A DNA stretch of 64,000 bases from Pedobacter sp. AJM (GCF_002197755.1 NZ_NHOT01000006.1:62001-126000); one strand, 5' to 3'. Counted from the first letter of the stretch, positions 35,050-45,230 are shown. Notes: generated by a model from the sequence alone, not told the origin. Numbers and translations are program-made.

Positions 35050-35874
35050 ATGGGCTTAAGAAAATTTAAACCAGTTACTCCAGGTACCCGCTTCAGAGTT
35101 GGTGCCAGTTTCACGGAGATTACAGCAACCACGCCCGAAAAATCATTGGTTGTATCATCAAAAAAGTCTGGTGGACGTAATAACACAGGAAAGATGACTA
35201 TGCGCTACATGGGCGGTGGTCACAAAAAATCATACCGTTTGATCGATTTCAAACGTGATAAATTTGATATTCCTGCAACAGTAGCTACTGTTGAATACGA
35301 TCCAAACCGTACTGCCCGCATCGCATTATTACATTATGCAGATGGCGAGAAGCGTTATATCATTGCTCCTGAAGGATTGCAAGTTGGTTCGGTATTATTA
35401 TCGGGCGATGCAGCAGCACCAGAAGTAGGTAACACTTTAAAATTATCGAACATTCCATTAGGTTCTATCATCCACAACGTGGAGATTCACCCTGGAAAAG
35501 GAGCACAATTGGCTCGTAGTGCAGGTGCTTACGCACAATTAGCTGCCCGCGATGGTAAATATGCGACTTTGAAAATGCCTTCAGGCGAAACCCGTTTAAT
35601 CCTGACTACTTGTCTGGCTACTATCGGTGCGGTATCTAACTCAGATCACGCAAACGAAGTATTAGGTAAAGCTGGTCGTAAACGTTGGTTGGGCCGTCGT
35701 CCGAGAACTAGACCGGTAGCGATGAACCCTGTCGATCACCCAATGGGTGGTGGTGAAGGTAGATCATCAGGTGGTCACCCACGTTCAAGAAATGGCGTTT
35801 TAGCTAAAGGCTTTAAAACCAGAGAACTTAAAAAATATTCTAATCGTTACATCATAGAGAGAAGGAAGAAATAA
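35050..35874 (+). CDS. rplB: 50S ribosomal protein L2
   Basis: L2 of 274 residues is needed for subunit association and peptidyl transfer. It has [22 protein letters not shown] and the C-terminal [22 protein letters not shown] with the functionally important His. The stop overlaps the rpsS start. Confidence 0.98.
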   Translation: MGLRKFKPVTPGTRFRVGASFTEITATTPEKSLVVSSKKSGGRNNTGKMTMRYMGGGHKKSYRLIDFKRDKFDIPATVATVEYDPNRTARIALLHYADGEKRYIIAPEGLQVGSVLLSGDAAAPEVGNTLKLSNIPLGSIIHNVEIHPGKGAQLARSAGAYAQLAARDGKYATLKMPSGETRLILTTCLATIGAVSNSDHANEVLGKAGRKRWLGRRPRTRPVAMNPVDHPMGGGEGRSSGGHPRSRNGVLAKGFKTRELKKYSNRYIIERRKK

Positions 35875-36140
35875 TGGCTCGTTCGATAAAAAAAGGACCG
35901 TATATTGACCATAACGTAGAGAAAAAAGTAAACTCTATGAATGATTCAGGCAAAAAGTCTGTAATCAAAACTTGGTCTCGCAGATCAATGATCTCACCAG
36001 ATTTCGTTAATCATACATTTGCAGTACACAATGGAAATAAATTTATTCCGGTGTATGTTACAGAAAACATGGTTGGTCACAAGTTGGGAGAATTTGCTCC
36101 AACCAGAACATTCAGAGGACACGCTGAAAAGAAAAAATAA
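35874..36140 (+). CDS. rpsS: 30S ribosomal protein S19
   Basis: S19 of 88 residues in the 30S head forms a complex with S13. It begins [19 protein letters not shown] and has the usual [21 protein letters not shown] and [12 protein letters not shown] segments. Confidence 0.98.
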   Translation: MARSIKKGPYIDHNVEKKVNSMNDSGKKSVIKTWSRRSMISPDFVNHTFAVHNGNKFIPVYVTENMVGHKLGEFAPTRTFRGHAEKKK

Positions 36141-36147
36141 TTAGACA

Positions 36148-36510
36148 ATGGAAGCAATAGCAAAATTAAACAATTGTCCAACCTCACCACGTAAGATGCG
36201 TTTGGTTGTAGATCTTATCAGAGGTGAACGTGTAGAGAAAGCATTAAGCATTTTAAAGTTTACCAATAAAGAAGCAGCAATAAGAGTTGAGAAATTATTA
36301 TTATCTGCCATTAAAAACTGGGAAGCTAAAAATGAAGGTGCCCGTCCTGAAGAAAATCAACTTTTTGTTAAAACAATTATGGTTGATGGTGGCCGTCAGT
36401 TAAAACGCTTACGTCCAGCTCCTCAAGGCCGTGGATATAGAATTCGTAAACGTTCTAACCACGTAACGCTGATTGTAGATAGTAAAAATACAGAAACAAC
36501 TCAAAACTAA
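36148..36510 (+). CDS. rplV: 50S ribosomal protein L22
   Basis: L22 of 120 residues contributes to the exit tunnel and to macrolide sensitivity. It is identified by [23 protein letters not shown] and [18 protein letters not shown]. Confidence 0.98.
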   Translation: MEAIAKLNNCPTSPRKMRLVVDLIRGERVEKALSILKFTNKEAAIRVEKLLLSAIKNWEAKNEGARPEENQLFVKTIMVDGGRQLKRLRPAPQGRGYRIRKRSNHVTLIVDSKNTETTQN

Positions 36511-36519
36511 TTTTAGGAA

Positions 36520-37371
36520 ATGGGACAAAAAGCAAATCCAATAGGTAACAGGTTAGGTATCATCAAAGGATGGGATTCTAACTGGTTCGGTGGCAACAAC
36601 TACTCCGATAAATTAGTTGAAGATGAGAAAATAAGAAAATACCTTTCTGCCCGTATCGCTAAAGGTGGCGTTGCAAAAGTAGTGATCGAGCGTACGTTAA
36701 AACGTATCACCGTAACTATCCACACAGCCCGTCCAGGTATCGTAATCGGTAAAGCAGGTGCTGAGGTTGATAAAATCAAAGAAGAGTTAAAGAAATTGAC
36801 TAAAAAGGAAATTCAAATTAACATCTTCGAAATTAAACGCCCAGAACTTGATGCACAATTAGTTGCAGAAGGTGTTGCAAAACAATTAGAAGCAAGGATC
36901 TCATTCCGTAGAGCAATGAAATCTTCTATCGCATCAACTATGCGTATGGGTGCTGAAGGGATTAAAATCATGACTTCTGGTCGTTTAGGTGGTGCTGAGA
37001 TGGCACGTACTGAGCAGTACAAAGAAGGAAGAGTGCCTTTGCATACATTCCGTGCTGATATCGATTACGCTTTAGCTGAAGCTTTAACTACTTATGGTAA
37101 AATAGGTGTTAAAGTTTGGATCTGTAAAGGTGAAGTTTATGGAAAACGTGATTTGTCTCCGAACATTGGTTCGACAAACAACGGTCCAAAAGGCGCATCA
37201 GAGAAACCAGCTTTCGGCGGAAGAGATAACAGAGGTGGTGGAAGAGATAACCGTGGCGGTGGTAACGACAGACGTGGTGGAAACCAAGGTGGTGGTCGTG
37301 GTCCAGGTCAAGGCGGTCCCGGAGCAAATAGAGGTGGTGGCGCAGGCGCTAACAGAGGTCCTCGTAAATAA
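36520..37371 (+). CDS. rpsC: 30S ribosomal protein S3 with glycine/arginine-rich C-terminal tail
   Basis: The first about 220 residues are a normal S3 with KH domain ([20 protein letters not shown]) and the C-terminal domain [21 protein letters not shown]3 is at the mRNA entry site and helps unwind mRNA. An extra tail of about 55 residues follows, rich in Gly, Arg, Asn and Asp, with repeated [10 protein letters not shown] and [12 protein letters not shown] units like RGG boxes. The total of 283 residues compares with about 233 in E. coli. The tail is expected to be disordered and RNA-binding. Confidence 0.97.
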   Translation: MGQKANPIGNRLGIIKGWDSNWFGGNNYSDKLVEDEKIRKYLSARIAKGGVAKVVIERTLKRITVTIHTARPGIVIGKAGAEVDKIKEELKKLTKKEIQINIFEIKRPELDAQLVAEGVAKQLEARISFRRAMKSSIASTMRMGAEGIKIMTSGRLGGAEMARTEQYKEGRVPLHTFRADIDYALAEALTTYGKIGVKVWICKGEVYGKRDLSPNIGSTNNGPKGASEKPAFGGRDNRGGGRDNRGGGNDRRGGNQGGGRGPGQGGPGANRGGGAGANRGPRK

Positions 37372-37411
37372 TTGATTTATTAACATCGTTTAACGATTAG
37401 AACAAAATAAA

Positions 37412-37834
37412 ATGTTACAGCCAAAAAGAACGAAGTTCAGGAAGATGCAAAAAGGCAGAATGAAGGGTTTAGCTTCTCGTGGAGCTGAATTAGCATTCGG
37501 ATCTTTCGGTATCAAATCTTTAGAAGCCACTTGGATCACAAGTCGCCAGATAGAGGCTGCCCGTATCGCCGTAACACGTTTCATGAAACGTGAAGGTCAG
37601 GTGTGGATCAGAATATTCCCGGACAAACCGGTAACTAAAAAACCTGCTGAGGTACGTATGGGTAAAGGTAAAGGTGCTCCTGAGTATTGGGTAGCAGTTG
37701 TAAGACCTGGACGTGTAATTTTCGAAGCTGAAGGTGTGCCTTTAGAAGTAGCTAAAGAAGCATTGCGTTTAGCCGCTCAGAAATTACCAATCCAAACCAA
37801 GTTCGTAGTACGTAGAGATTACGTAGAAGCATAG
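37412..37834 (+). CDS. rplP: 50S ribosomal protein L16
   Basis: L16 of 140 residues helps position A-site tRNA. It begins [19 protein letters not shown], with the conserved [21 protein letters not shown] segment. A 73-bp spacer with a weak GTTGAG/CTCAAC pairing precedes rpmC. Confidence 0.98.
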   Translation: MLQPKRTKFRKMQKGRMKGLASRGAELAFGSFGIKSLEATWITSRQIEAARIAVTRFMKREGQVWIRIFPDKPVTKKPAEVRMGKGKGAPEYWVAVVRPGRVIFEAEGVPLEVAKEALRLAAQKLPIQTKFVVRRDYVEA

Positions 37835-37907
37835 TAAAGTGTTGAGGTGAATGTTGTAAATACTTGTTTATTATAACCGCTACACTCAACGTAAAAGAAA
37901 AAGAAAA

Positions 37908-38120
37908 ATGAAAAATTCAGAAATCACAGGGCTTTCAAAAGAAGAATTAGTAGCTAAGATTGCGGAAGAAAAAGAGAACTTATCAAAATTAAAGTTCGCA
38001 CACACTATTTCAGCTATCGAAAATCCTTCGCGTATTGCGAAAGTAAGGAAAGACATAGCCCGTTTAAACACTGAGTTGACTAAAGTGAAAAACACTGAGT
38101 CAGCTACTGAAACTAAATAA
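37908..38120 (+). CDS. rpmC: 50S ribosomal protein L29
   Basis: L29 of 70 residues forms a small helical hairpin at the tunnel exit. It has [20 protein letters not shown] and the [20 protein letters not shown]-terminal helix. A short Thr/Glu tail follows. Confidence 0.96.
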   Translation: MKNSEITGLSKEELVAKIAEEKENLSKLKFAHTISAIENPSRIAKVRKDIARLNTELTKVKNTESATETK

Positions 38121-38133
38121 TTTGAGAGTCGAC

Positions 38134-38388
38134 ATGGAAAGACAATTAAGAAAAACAAGAACGGGATTAGTAGTAAGCAACAAGATGGACAAATCTGTTG
38201 TAGTGAGCGTTGAGCGTAAAGTAAAGCACCCGATTTATGGTAAGTTCGTGAAGAAAACTACCAAATTTATGGCTCACGACGAGAAAAACGAATGTGGTAT
38301 CGGTGATACGGTATTGATCATGGAAACTCGTCCTTTGAGTAAGAACAAGAACTGGAGATTGGTACAAATTTTAGAAAGAGCTAAATAA
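38134..38388 (+). CDS. rpsQ: 30S ribosomal protein S17
   Basis: S17 of 84 residues is an early-binding OB-fold protein. The start is taken as the ATG at 38134 ([20 protein letters not shown]) and not the in-frame TTG at 38122. [19 protein letters not shown] and [15 protein letters not shown] are diagnostic. Confidence 0.97.
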   Translation: MERQLRKTRTGLVVSNKMDKSVVVSVERKVKHPIYGKFVKKTTKFMAHDEKNECGIGDTVLIMETRPLSKNKNWRLVQILERAK

Positions 38389-38389
38389 G

Positions 38390-38758
38390 ATGGTACAACA
38401 GGAATCAAGATTAAACGTTGCTGATAACAGCGGCGCAAAAGAAGTATTGGTAATTCGCGTGCTAGGTGGAACCGGCAAACGTTATGCTTCAATTGGTGAT
38501 AAAGTAGTTGTTACCGTAAAAAGCGCATTACCGTCAGGTAATATTAAAAAAGGTACAGTTTCAAAAGCAGTTGTTGTAAGAACTAAAAAGGAAATCCGTC
38601 GTAAAGATGGTTCTTATATCCGTTTTGACGATAATGCTGCTGTATTATTGAACGCACAGGATGAGCCAAGAGGTACACGTATCTTTGGCCCGGTTGCGAG
38701 AGAACTACGTGAAAAACAATTCATGAAAATTGTATCATTAGCACCGGAGGTATTATAA
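38390..38758 (+). CDS. rplN: 50S ribosomal protein L14
   Basis: L14 of 122 residues lies at the subunit interface. It begins [20 protein letters not shown] and ends with [23 protein letters not shown]. It starts one base after the rpsQ stop. Confidence 0.98.
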   Translation: MVQQESRLNVADNSGAKEVLVIRVLGGTGKRYASIGDKVVVTVKSALPSGNIKKGTVSKAVVVRTKKEIRRKDGSYIRFDDNAAVLLNAQDEPRGTRIFGPVARELREKQFMKIVSLAPEVL

Positions 38759-38759
38759 A

Positions 38760-39101
38760 ATGGGAAACAAAGTAAATACACCATCAAAACTTAAAATCCG
38801 CACTGGAGATTTAGTTAAAGTAATTGCTGGCGATTCAAAAGGTCAACAAGGAAAAGTACTATCAGTACAAATAGATAAAAACAGAGCCATTGTAGAAGGC
38901 GTTAACTTAGTATCTAAACATACTAAACCAAATGCTGCAAATCCAAACGGTGGTATTATTAAAAAAGAGGCTGCTCTTCATATTTCTAACCTGATGTTGG
39001 TTGATCCAAAATCAGGTAAAGCTACCCGTGTTGGTCGTAAACTAAACGCAGATGGTAAAATAGTTAGAGTTGCTAAAATTTCAGGGGAGGAAATTAAATA
39101 A
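38760..39101 (+). CDS. rplX: 50S ribosomal protein L24
   Basis: L24 of 113 residues starts large-subunit assembly. The KOW motif is in [19 protein letters not shown]. The stop overlaps the rplE start by one base. Confidence 0.97.
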   Translation: MGNKVNTPSKLKIRTGDLVKVIAGDSKGQQGKVLSVQIDKNRAIVEGVNLVSKHTKPNAANPNGGIIKKEAALHISNLMLVDPKSGKATRVGRKLNADGKIVRVAKISGEEIK

Positions 39102-39664
39102 TGGCTACACCTAGATTAAAAAGCAAATACAAAGAAGAAGTTGTAAATGCATTAAAAGAGAAATTCCAGTACAAAACTGTAATGCAGGTTCCTAAATTGG
39201 AAAAAATCTGTATCAATCAGGGTGTAGGTCGTTTTTCTGTAACTGATAAAAAGATCATGGATACGACAATCGTTGAATTGTCAACCATCACTGGTCAGCA
39301 AGCAGTTCCGGCTAACTCTAAGAAAGATATCTCGAACTTTAAATTACGTAAAGGTATGCCGGTAGGTGTACGTGTAACATTACGTGATAACAATATGTAC
39401 GAGTTCTTAGATCGTCTGATCTCTGTAGCTTTGCCACGTATTCGTGATTTTAAAGGTATTAACGATAAAGGATTTGATGGAAAAGGTAACTATACTTTAG
39501 GTGTTACTGAGCAAATCATCTTCCCAGAGATTAATATAGATAAAATCAATAAAATTTTAGGGATGGATATAACTTTCGTAACTTCGGCGAAATCTGATGT
39601 TGAAGCACTTGAGTTATTAAAACAATTCGGATTACCATTTAAAAATCAAAAAACAGCAGAATAA
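39101..39664 (+). CDS. rplE: 50S ribosomal protein L5
   Basis: L5 of 187 residues binds 5S rRNA and the P-site tRNA region. It has [20 protein letters not shown] and [21 protein letters not shown]. The stop overlaps the rpsN start. Confidence 0.98.
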   Translation: MATPRLKSKYKEEVVNALKEKFQYKTVMQVPKLEKICINQGVGRFSVTDKKIMDTTIVELSTITGQQAVPANSKKDISNFKLRKGMPVGVRVTLRDNNMYEFLDRLISVALPRIRDFKGINDKGFDGKGNYTLGVTEQIIFPEINIDKINKILGMDITFVTSAKSDVEALELLKQFGLPFKNQKTAE

Positions 39665-39933
39665 TGGCAAAAGAAGGTGTAAAAGCACGCGAAGTTAAGC
39701 GCCAAAAATTGGTAGCTAGATACGCTGAAAAACGTGCAGCATTAAAAGCTGCGGGAGATTTCGAAGGTTTAGATAAATTACCTAAAAACTCATCTCCGGT
39801 ACGTTTACACAACCGTTGTAAATTAACTGGTCGTCCACGTGGTTATATGCGTACCTTTGGTATTTCAAGGGTAACGTTCCGCCAAATGGCACTAGACGGT
39901 AAAATACCAGGTGTTAAAAAAGCATCTTGGTAA
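39664..39933 (+). CDS. rpsN: 30S ribosomal protein S14 (zinc-independent type)
   Basis: The 89-residue S14 lacks the CxxC pairs of the zinc-binding form (one Cys only, in [13 protein letters not shown]), so it is the long C-minus type. It ends [18 protein letters not shown].... A 150-bp spacer with a terminator-like hairpin follows. Confidence 0.97.
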   Translation: MAKEGVKAREVKRQKLVARYAEKRAALKAAGDFEGLDKLPKNSSPVRLHNRCKLTGRPRGYMRTFGISRVTFRQMALDGKIPGVKKASW

Positions 39934-39955
39934 ATATAGCTTAGAGCTGAAAGCT

Positions 39956-39999
39956 TAAAGTCTAAAGCGAATAAACCCGCTTTAGGCTTTAGTCTTTTT
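39956..39999 (+). terminator. Terminator-like hairpin inside the spc operon (rpsN-rpsH spacer)
   Basis: A 14-bp stem TAAAGTCTAAAGCG (39956-39969) / CGCTTTAGGCTTTA (39978-39991) with one G-T pair. It is followed by GTC and five T. The remaining 80 bp to rpsH show no clear promoter, so full termination would silence the downstream genes; partial attenuation or RNA processing is more likely. Confidence 0.6.
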
Positions 40000-40083
40000 G
40001 CTTTTCGCTTTGAAAGAATTTTAACCGATAGCAGGTCCCACAGCTGGGTAGCAGAAGGAAACCACTATCAAAAACAATAAATA

Positions 40084-40482
40084 ATGAATACAGATCCAAT
40101 AGCAGATTATTTAACAAGAGTAAGGAATGCCATTAAGGCCAACCACCGTGTTGTAGAAATTCCTGCATCAAACCTTAAAAAAGAAATTACTAAAGTTCTT
40201 TTTGACAAAGGTTACATCGCGAACTACAAGTTTGAAGATACTACCGTTCAAGGCACCATTAAAATCGCTTTGAAATACAATCCGATTACTAAAGTTCCTG
40301 CTATTCGTACGTTAGTGCGAGTAAGTAAACCAGGTTTGAGAAACTATGCTGGTGTTGAAAATATGCCAAGAGTATTAAACGGTTTAGGTATCGCAATCTT
40401 ATCTACTTCTAAAGGTGTAATGACTGATAAAGAAGCAGCCAAATTAAACATTGGTGGTGAGGTATTGTGTCACGTTTATTAA
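40084..40482 (+). CDS. rpsH: 30S ribosomal protein S8
   Basis: S8 of 132 residues binds the central domain of 16S rRNA. In E. coli it is the repressor of the spc operon. It has MNTDPIADYLTRVRNAIKANH and RVLNGLGIAILSTSKGVMTD. It is the first gene after the hairpin spacer. Confidence 0.98.
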   Translation: MNTDPIADYLTRVRNAIKANHRVVEIPASNLKKEITKVLFDKGYIANYKFEDTTVQGTIKIALKYNPITKVPAIRTLVRVSKPGLRNYAGVENMPRVLNGLGIAILSTSKGVMTDKEAAKLNIGGEVLCHVY

Positions 40483-40500
40483 TATTAGGAGAACAGCACA

Positions 40501-41058
40501 ATGTCAAGAATAGGAAAAGCCCCAATTACAATCCCTGCAGGTGTTACAATTACCGTATCAAATGATAACGTAGTAACTGTAAAAGGTCCTAAAGGTGAAT
40601 TAACGCAAGCAGTTGATACAGATATCACTGTTAGTCAAGAAGATGGAATTTTAACGGTTCAACGTCCATCAGAACAAAAGAAACACAAAGCATTACACGG
40701 TTTATATCGCTCATTGCTTAATAACATGGTTATTGGTGTTACGGATGGTTATAAATTAACTCAGGAATTAGTAGGTGTTGGTTACCGTGCTACAAATCAA
40801 GGTAATACACTGGATCTGGTTTTAGGTTATTCTCACCATTATGTATTCCAGTTACCAGAAGAGATTAAAGTAACTACATCATCAGAAAAAGGTCAGACGC
40901 CTAAAATTATCTTAGAAAGTATTGACAAGCAATTGATCGGTCAGGTAGCAGCGAAAATCCGTTCGTTACGTGCACCAGAGCCATATAAAGGTAAAGGTAT
41001 CAAGTTTGTAGGTGAAGTGTTAAGAAGAAAAGCAGGTAAATCAGCGTCTAAAAAATAG
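40501..41058 (+). CDS. rplF: 50S ribosomal protein L6
   Basis: L6 of 185 residues lies near the GTPase-associated centre. It has [17 protein letters not shown] and the C-terminal [22 protein letters not shown] recognisable AGGAG lies 10 bp upstream. Confidence 0.98.
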   Translation: MSRIGKAPITIPAGVTITVSNDNVVTVKGPKGELTQAVDTDITVSQEDGILTVQRPSEQKKHKALHGLYRSLLNNMVIGVTDGYKLTQELVGVGYRATNQGNTLDLVLGYSHHYVFQLPEEIKVTTSSEKGQTPKIILESIDKQLIGQVAAKIRSLRAPEPYKGKGIKFVGEVLRRKAGKSASKK

Positions 41059-41063
41059 TAATC

Positions 41064-41417
41064 ATGGCAGGTAAAAAATTATCAAGAAGAGATCGTATTA
41101 AAAAAGGGATCAGAAAAAGACTTACCGGTTCAGAAGAACGTCCAAGGTTATCTGTATATAGAAGCAATAAAGGGATTTATGCGCAGGTAATTAACGATGT
41201 AACCGGTAAAACAATTGCATCAGCATCATCATTATCGAAAGATTTTACTGGTACTGGAAACAAAAGTGACCAATCAGTAGCTGTAGGTAAACTAGTTGCC
41301 GAAAAAGCAATCGCTGCAGGTATTAAACAAGTTGTTTTCGATAGAAACGGCTATTTATACCATGGTCGTGTAAAATCGTTGGCAGAGGGTGCCCGCGAAG
41401 CTGGTTTAGTATTTTAA
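41064..41417 (+). CDS. rplR: 50S ribosomal protein L18
   Basis: L18 of 117 residues binds 5S rRNA. It has [24 protein letters not shown] and the C-terminal [24 protein letters not shown]. Confidence 0.98.
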   Translation: MAGKKLSRRDRIKKGIRKRLTGSEERPRLSVYRSNKGIYAQVINDVTGKTIASASSLSKDFTGTGNKSDQSVAVGKLVAEKAIAAGIKQVVFDRNGYLYHGRVKSLAEGAREAGLVF

Positions 41418-41434
41418 TCTGAAGAAAAAGTAAG

Positions 41435-41953
41435 ATGTCAACTATCAATATAAAAAGAGTAAAAACCACCGATATCGAATTAAAGGATCGTTTGGTTAGT
41501 ATACAACGTGTTGCCAAAGTAACCAAAGGTGGTCGTACTTTCAGCTTCTCAGCAATTGTTGTTGTTGGAGATGAGAACGGTGTTGTTGGTTTCGGTTTAG
41601 GTAAAGCGAAAGAGGTAACTGAAGCCATTGCTAAAGGTGTGGATGATGCTAAAAAGAACTTAGTAAAAGTGCCAATCTTAAATGGTACTGTTCCTCACGA
41701 ACAAATTGGTAAATTCTCAGGTGGTTTTGTTTTAATTAAACCAGCTGCAGTAGGTACCGGAGTAATTGCTGGTGGTGCGATGCGTGCTGTATTAGAGAGT
41801 GCTGGCGTGCATAACGTATTGGCAAAATCTAAAGGTTCATCAAACCCACACAACGTGGTAAAAGCAACTGTTGATGCATTAACAAAAATGCGTGATGCTT
41901 ATACGGTAGCTCAAACCCGTGGTATAGATTTAAACAAAGTATTTAACGGATAA
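41435..41953 (+). CDS. rpsE: 30S ribosomal protein S5
   Basis: S5 of 172 residues acts in decoding accuracy. The dsRNA-binding part has [22 protein letters not shown] and the C-terminal part [21 protein letters not shown]. Confidence 0.98.
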   Translation: MSTINIKRVKTTDIELKDRLVSIQRVAKVTKGGRTFSFSAIVVVGDENGVVGFGLGKAKEVTEAIAKGVDDAKKNLVKVPILNGTVPHEQIGKFSGGFVLIKPAAVGTGVIAGGAMRAVLESAGVHNVLAKSKGSSNPHNVVKATVDALTKMRDAYTVAQTRGIDLNKVFNG

Positions 41954-41957
41954 TATC

Positions 41958-42137
41958 ATGGCTAAGATCAAAATAACACAAGTAAAAAGCGTTATCGACA
42001 GAAGCGAGCGCCAAAAGAGAACTGTTCAGGCTTTGGGATTATCTAAAATGAACCAAAGTGTTGAGGTTGAAGCTACACCACAAATCATTGGTATGGTTCG
42101 TAAAGTGAACCACTTGGTAGCTATCGAAGCAATTTAA
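41958..42137 (+). CDS. rpmD: 50S ribosomal protein L30
   Basis: A 59-residue frame starting four bases after the rpsE stop. It reads MAKIKITQVKSVIDRSERQ, then KRTVQALGLSKMNQSVEVEA, and ends VNHLVAIEAI. This is the typical L30 pattern with the I-x-I-T-Q/K-x-K-S start and LGL-x-K-M/R. It stands in its usual place between rpsE and rplO. Confidence 0.95.
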   Translation: MAKIKITQVKSVIDRSERQKRTVQALGLSKMNQSVEVEATPQIIGMVRKVNHLVAIEAI

Positions 42138-42148
42138 GAGAATTATTA

Positions 42149-42207
42149 AATGAATGAGTTTTGAGTGATTGAATGTGAAACAATCATTCATTCAAAATTC
42201 AATCATT
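42149..42207. repeat. Long imperfect inverted repeat between rpmD and rplO
   Basis: The left arm (42149-42171, with GAGTTTTGAGTGATTG) pairs with the right arm (42185-42207, with TTCAAAATTCAATCATT) over about 23 bp with two mismatches and two G-T pairs. The same core sequence recurs between secY and map. Confidence 0.75.
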
Positions 42208-42266
42208 ATTATTATTTATCGTTGTACCTGTTTAGTGAAAGCGAAGGGCAACACAAATTCAAAAAA

Positions 42267-42713
42267 ATGAATTTAAGTAATTTAAAACCTGCAAAAGGTT
42301 CTACAAAAAACAGCAAAAGAATTGGTCGTGGTACAGGTTCTGGTCGTGGTGGTACTTCAACTCGTGGTCACAAAGGTGCGGGTTCCCGTTCAGGTCACAA
42401 AACCAAAATCGGTTTTGAAGGTGGTCAAATGCCTTTACAACGTCGTGTGCCTAAAGTTGGTTTCAAACCAATTAACCGTACAGAGTACGTTGGTGTAAAC
42501 TTAGATGTTTTACAAACTTTAGCTGAAAAATACAGCTTAACAACTATCGATTTCGCTGCTCTCCAAGCGCATGGTTTAGCTTCAAAAAATGACTTAGTTA
42601 AAATTTTAGGTCGTGGTGAAGTGAAAGCAAAATTAGAGATTACTGCACATGCGTTTTCTGCAACCGCACAAAAAGCTATTGAAGCTGCAGGTGGTTCTAT
42701 CGTAAAATTGTAA
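42267..42713 (+). CDS. rplO: 50S ribosomal protein L15
   Basis: L15 of 148 residues is a late-assembly protein. The start is the ATG at 42267 ([20 protein letters not shown]); the longer upstream frame reads through the inverted repeat and is not coding. [24 protein letters not shown] is conserved. Confidence 0.97.
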   Translation: MNLSNLKPAKGSTKNSKRIGRGTGSGRGGTSTRGHKGAGSRSGHKTKIGFEGGQMPLQRRVPKVGFKPINRTEYVGVNLDVLQTLAEKYSLTTIDFAALQAHGLASKNDLVKILGRGEVKAKLEITAHAFSATAQKAIEAAGGSIVKL

Positions 42714-42720
42714 TTATTAA

Positions 42721-44061
42721 ATGAAGAAGCTATTTACTACTTTAAGTAATATCTGGAAAATTCAAGAATTAAAAGAGCGTATCTTGTTTACGCTCTTAAT
42801 TCTTTTGGTATACCGTTTCGTATCTCACGTGGTTTTACCAGGTGTGGATCCAACTGCTTTAGATGCTAATGAAAAATCAGGACTTTTAGGCATACTAGAT
42901 ATGTTTGCCGGAGGTTCTTTCTCTCGTGTGTCTATTTTAGCGTTGGGGGTAATGCCTTATATCTCTGCGTCTATCGTGGTGCAATTATTAGGTATTGCTG
43001 TTCCTTCTTTCCAAAAAATGCAGAAAGAGGGCGAAAGTGGTAGAAAGAAAATGAACCAGATCACGCGTTACCTAACGGTAGCGATCACAATCGTTCAGTC
43101 TGTAGGTTACGTTAAAACGCAGGTTCCGGCTGAAGCTATTTTATTACCAAACACGATATTTCTAATATTATCTACGTTTGTATTAACGGCAGGTACATTA
43201 TTTGTAATGTGGTTAGGTGAAAAAATTACGGATAAAGGAATTGGTAACGGAACATCTTTAATTATCATGACTGGTATTATTGCACGCTTACCACAGGCGA
43301 TCAGTCAGGAATTTAGTGCCCGCGTGGGTTCTGCCAGTGAAGGTGGAGGTCCGGTGGCATTGGTATTGGAGATTGTTGCTTTATTTGCTGTAGTCATGTT
43401 TACCATTCTAATTGTTCAAGGTGTACGTAAAGTCCCTGTACAATACGCTAAAAAAATTGTAGGTAACCGTCAGTTTGGTGGTGTTCGTCAATATATTCCA
43501 TTAAAGGTAAATGCAGCTGGTGTAATGCCAATTATTTTTGCTCAGGCATTGATGTTCATCCCGGGTGCTTTAATGCAATTCGTTCCGTCATTACAAGGTT
43601 CGTGGTTGGTTCAGTTCAGCAATACAACTTCGTTAGCCTATAGTTTAACATTCGCTTTTTTAATTATCGCATTTACATTCTTCTATACTGCAATTACAGT
43701 TAATCCAACTCAAATGAGTGACGATATGAAGAAAAATGGTGGTTTTATTCCAGGCGTTAAACCCGGTTTTGCAACATCAACCTTTATTGATGATGTGATT
43801 TCTAAAATCACTTTCCCAGGTGCGGTATTCTTAGCAATTATTGCTATTTTACCTTCATTGGCAGTTAAGTTTGGTATTAAACAAGAGTTTGCTCACTTCT
43901 TTGGTGGTACTTCTTTATTAATTTTAGTTGGTGTTGTTTTAGATACTTTACAACAGATTGAAAGTTATTTATTGATGCGCCATTATGATGGTTTGATGAA
44001 AACGGGCAGAGTTACTGGCAGAACAGGTGTTCCTGCGGCCAGTAGTAACGCAGCTTTGTAA
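42721..44061 (+). CDS. secY: Protein translocase subunit SecY
   Basis: The 446-residue channel protein has ten hydrophobic segments and forms the SecYEG pore in the inner membrane. Conserved parts include VLPGVDPTAL, LLGILDMFAGGSFSRVSILALGVMPYISASI, and the cytoplasmic loop before GKPGFATS. It is the last gene of the spc part before a hairpin spacer. Confidence 0.97.
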   Translation: MKKLFTTLSNIWKIQELKERILFTLLILLVYRFVSHVVLPGVDPTALDANEKSGLLGILDMFAGGSFSRVSILALGVMPYISASIVVQLLGIAVPSFQKMQKEGESGRKKMNQITRYLTVAITIVQSVGYVKTQVPAEAILLPNTIFLILSTFVLTAGTLFVMWLGEKITDKGIGNGTSLIIMTGIIARLPQAISQEFSARVGSASEGGGPVALVLEIVALFAVVMFTILIVQGVRKVPVQYAKKIVGNRQFGGVRQYIPLKVNAAGVMPIIFAQALMFIPGALMQFVPSLQGSWLVQFSNTTSLAYSLTFAFLIIAFTFFYTAITVNPTQMSDDMKKNGGFIPGVKPGFATSTFIDDVISKITFPGAVFLAIIAILPSLAVKFGIKQEFAHFFGGTSLLILVGVVLDTLQQIESYLLMRHYDGLMKTGRVTGRTGVPAASSNAAL

Positions 44062-44069
44062 ATATTAAT

Positions 44070-44146
44070 TAGTGAATTTTGAATGATAGAATGAATGAAT
44101 GCTCATGCAGCTATTCATTCATTCAAAATTCAATCATTCAAAACTA
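44070..44146. repeat. Long imperfect inverted repeat between secY and map
   Basis: Left arm 44070-44101 (GAATTTTGAATGAT, then GAATGAATGAATG) and right arm 44112-44146 (ATTCATTCATTCAAAATTC, then CAATCATTC) form a stem of roughly 30 bp with a short loop. The right arm shares TTCAAAATTCAATCATT with the rpmD-rplO element. It occupies nearly the whole spacer, and map starts 8 bp later. Confidence 0.75.
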
Positions 44147-44153
44147 GAATTAA

Positions 44154-44930
44154 ATGTCTAAAATTTATTACAAGTCTCTTGAGGAGATCGAGTTAATAAG
44201 AGAAAGTTCCATGCTTGTTTCTAAAACTTTAGCAGAAGTGGCTAAGGTAATAAAGGCAGGCATGACTACTATTGAACTGGATAAGCTGGCTTATGAGTTT
44301 ATCAGCGATCATGGTGCAATCCCAGCTTTTTTAAACTATAATGGTTTCCCTAATTCTTTGTGTATTTCACCTAACGAGCAAGTTGTTCATGGGTTTCCAA
44401 GTAAATATGTGATTGAGGAGGGTGATTTAATTTCAGTTGATTGCGGTGTAATCAAAAACAACTATTTCGGTGATTCGGCTTATACTTTCTCTATTGGAGA
44501 AATTGATGCTGAAAAACAGAAGCTGGTAGCGGTTACTAAACGTTGCCTGGAATTAGGAATTGAAAAGGCTGTTGTAGGTATGCGGATCGGTGATATAGGC
44601 TTTGCCATTCAGCAATATGCAGAAGCCAATGGTTTCGGAGTAGTAAGAGAACTGGTAGGGCATGGCGTTGGTGTAAAACTTCACGAGAAGCCTGAAGTAC
44701 CTAATTATGGGAAACGCGGAGCAGGACCAAAACTTGAAGAAGGAATGGTGATTGCAATCGAGCCTATGATTAATGCAGGTGTTGCCGGTGTTAAATTCCA
44801 TAACGATGGATGGACGGTAACCAGTAAAGACAATAAACCATCGGCACATTTTGAACACACAGTGGCCATAAAAAGGGGCAAAGCAGAAGTTTTATCAACC
44901 TTTTCTATAATAGAAGAAGTTTTACAATAA
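44154..44930 (+). CDS. map: Methionine aminopeptidase type I
   Basis: The 258-residue enzyme removes N-terminal Met from nascent proteins using two metal ions. The ligands are in ISVDCGVIKNNYFGDSAYTF (two Asp), ELVGHGVGVKLHEKPEVPN (His), IAIEPMIN (Glu) and FEHTVAI (Glu). No N-terminal zinc-finger extension. The position behind secY and before infA is the common Bacteroidota order. Confidence 0.96.
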   Translation: MSKIYYKSLEEIELIRESSMLVSKTLAEVAKVIKAGMTTIELDKLAYEFISDHGAIPAFLNYNGFPNSLCISPNEQVVHGFPSKYVIEEGDLISVDCGVIKNNYFGDSAYTFSIGEIDAEKQKLVAVTKRCLELGIEKAVVGMRIGDIGFAIQQYAEANGFGVVRELVGHGVGVKLHEKPEVPNYGKRGAGPKLEEGMVIAIEPMINAGVAGVKFHNDGWTVTSKDNKPSAHFEHTVAIKRGKAEVLSTFSIIEEVLQ

Positions 44931-44958
44931 AAAAAATAAATAATTAAAATTTTTTATT

Positions 44959-44966
44959 TAATTTTG
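44959..44966 (+). promoter_or_regulatory. Possible internal -7 element before infA
   Basis: TAATTTTG fits TAnnTTTG and lies 44 bp before the infA ATG. The -33 region is only A/T runs, so this is weak. Confidence 0.3.
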
Positions 44967-45010
44967 CAACCCTGTTTAGAAGCAGCTAATTAAGTAACAA
45001 TCAACAAAAT

Positions 45011-45229
45011 ATGGCTAAACAAGCCTCAATTGAACAAGACGGAGTAATCAGAGAAGCATTGTCTAATGCAATGTTCCGGGTAGAACTTGAAAACGGACAC
45101 GAGATTATCGCGCACATTTCAGGTAAGATGAGGATGCACTACATCAAAATCCTTCCTGGCGACAAAGTAAAATTAGAGATGTCTCCTTATGATTTAACAA
45201 AGGGACGCATCACTTATAGATATAAATAA
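45011..45229 (+). CDS. infA: Translation initiation factor IF-1
   Basis: The 72-residue OB-fold protein blocks the A site during initiation. It has [20 protein letters not shown] and the C-terminal [18 protein letters not shown]. rpmJ starts one base after the stop. Confidence 0.97.
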   Translation: MAKQASIEQDGVIREALSNAMFRVELENGHEIIAHISGKMRMHYIKILPGDKVKLEMSPYDLTKGRITYRYK

Positions 45230-45230
45230 A

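Noticed and set aside
37106..37375. Valine-rich frame inside rpsC
   Set aside because: An artefact of the Gly/Arg-rich S3 tail read in another frame.
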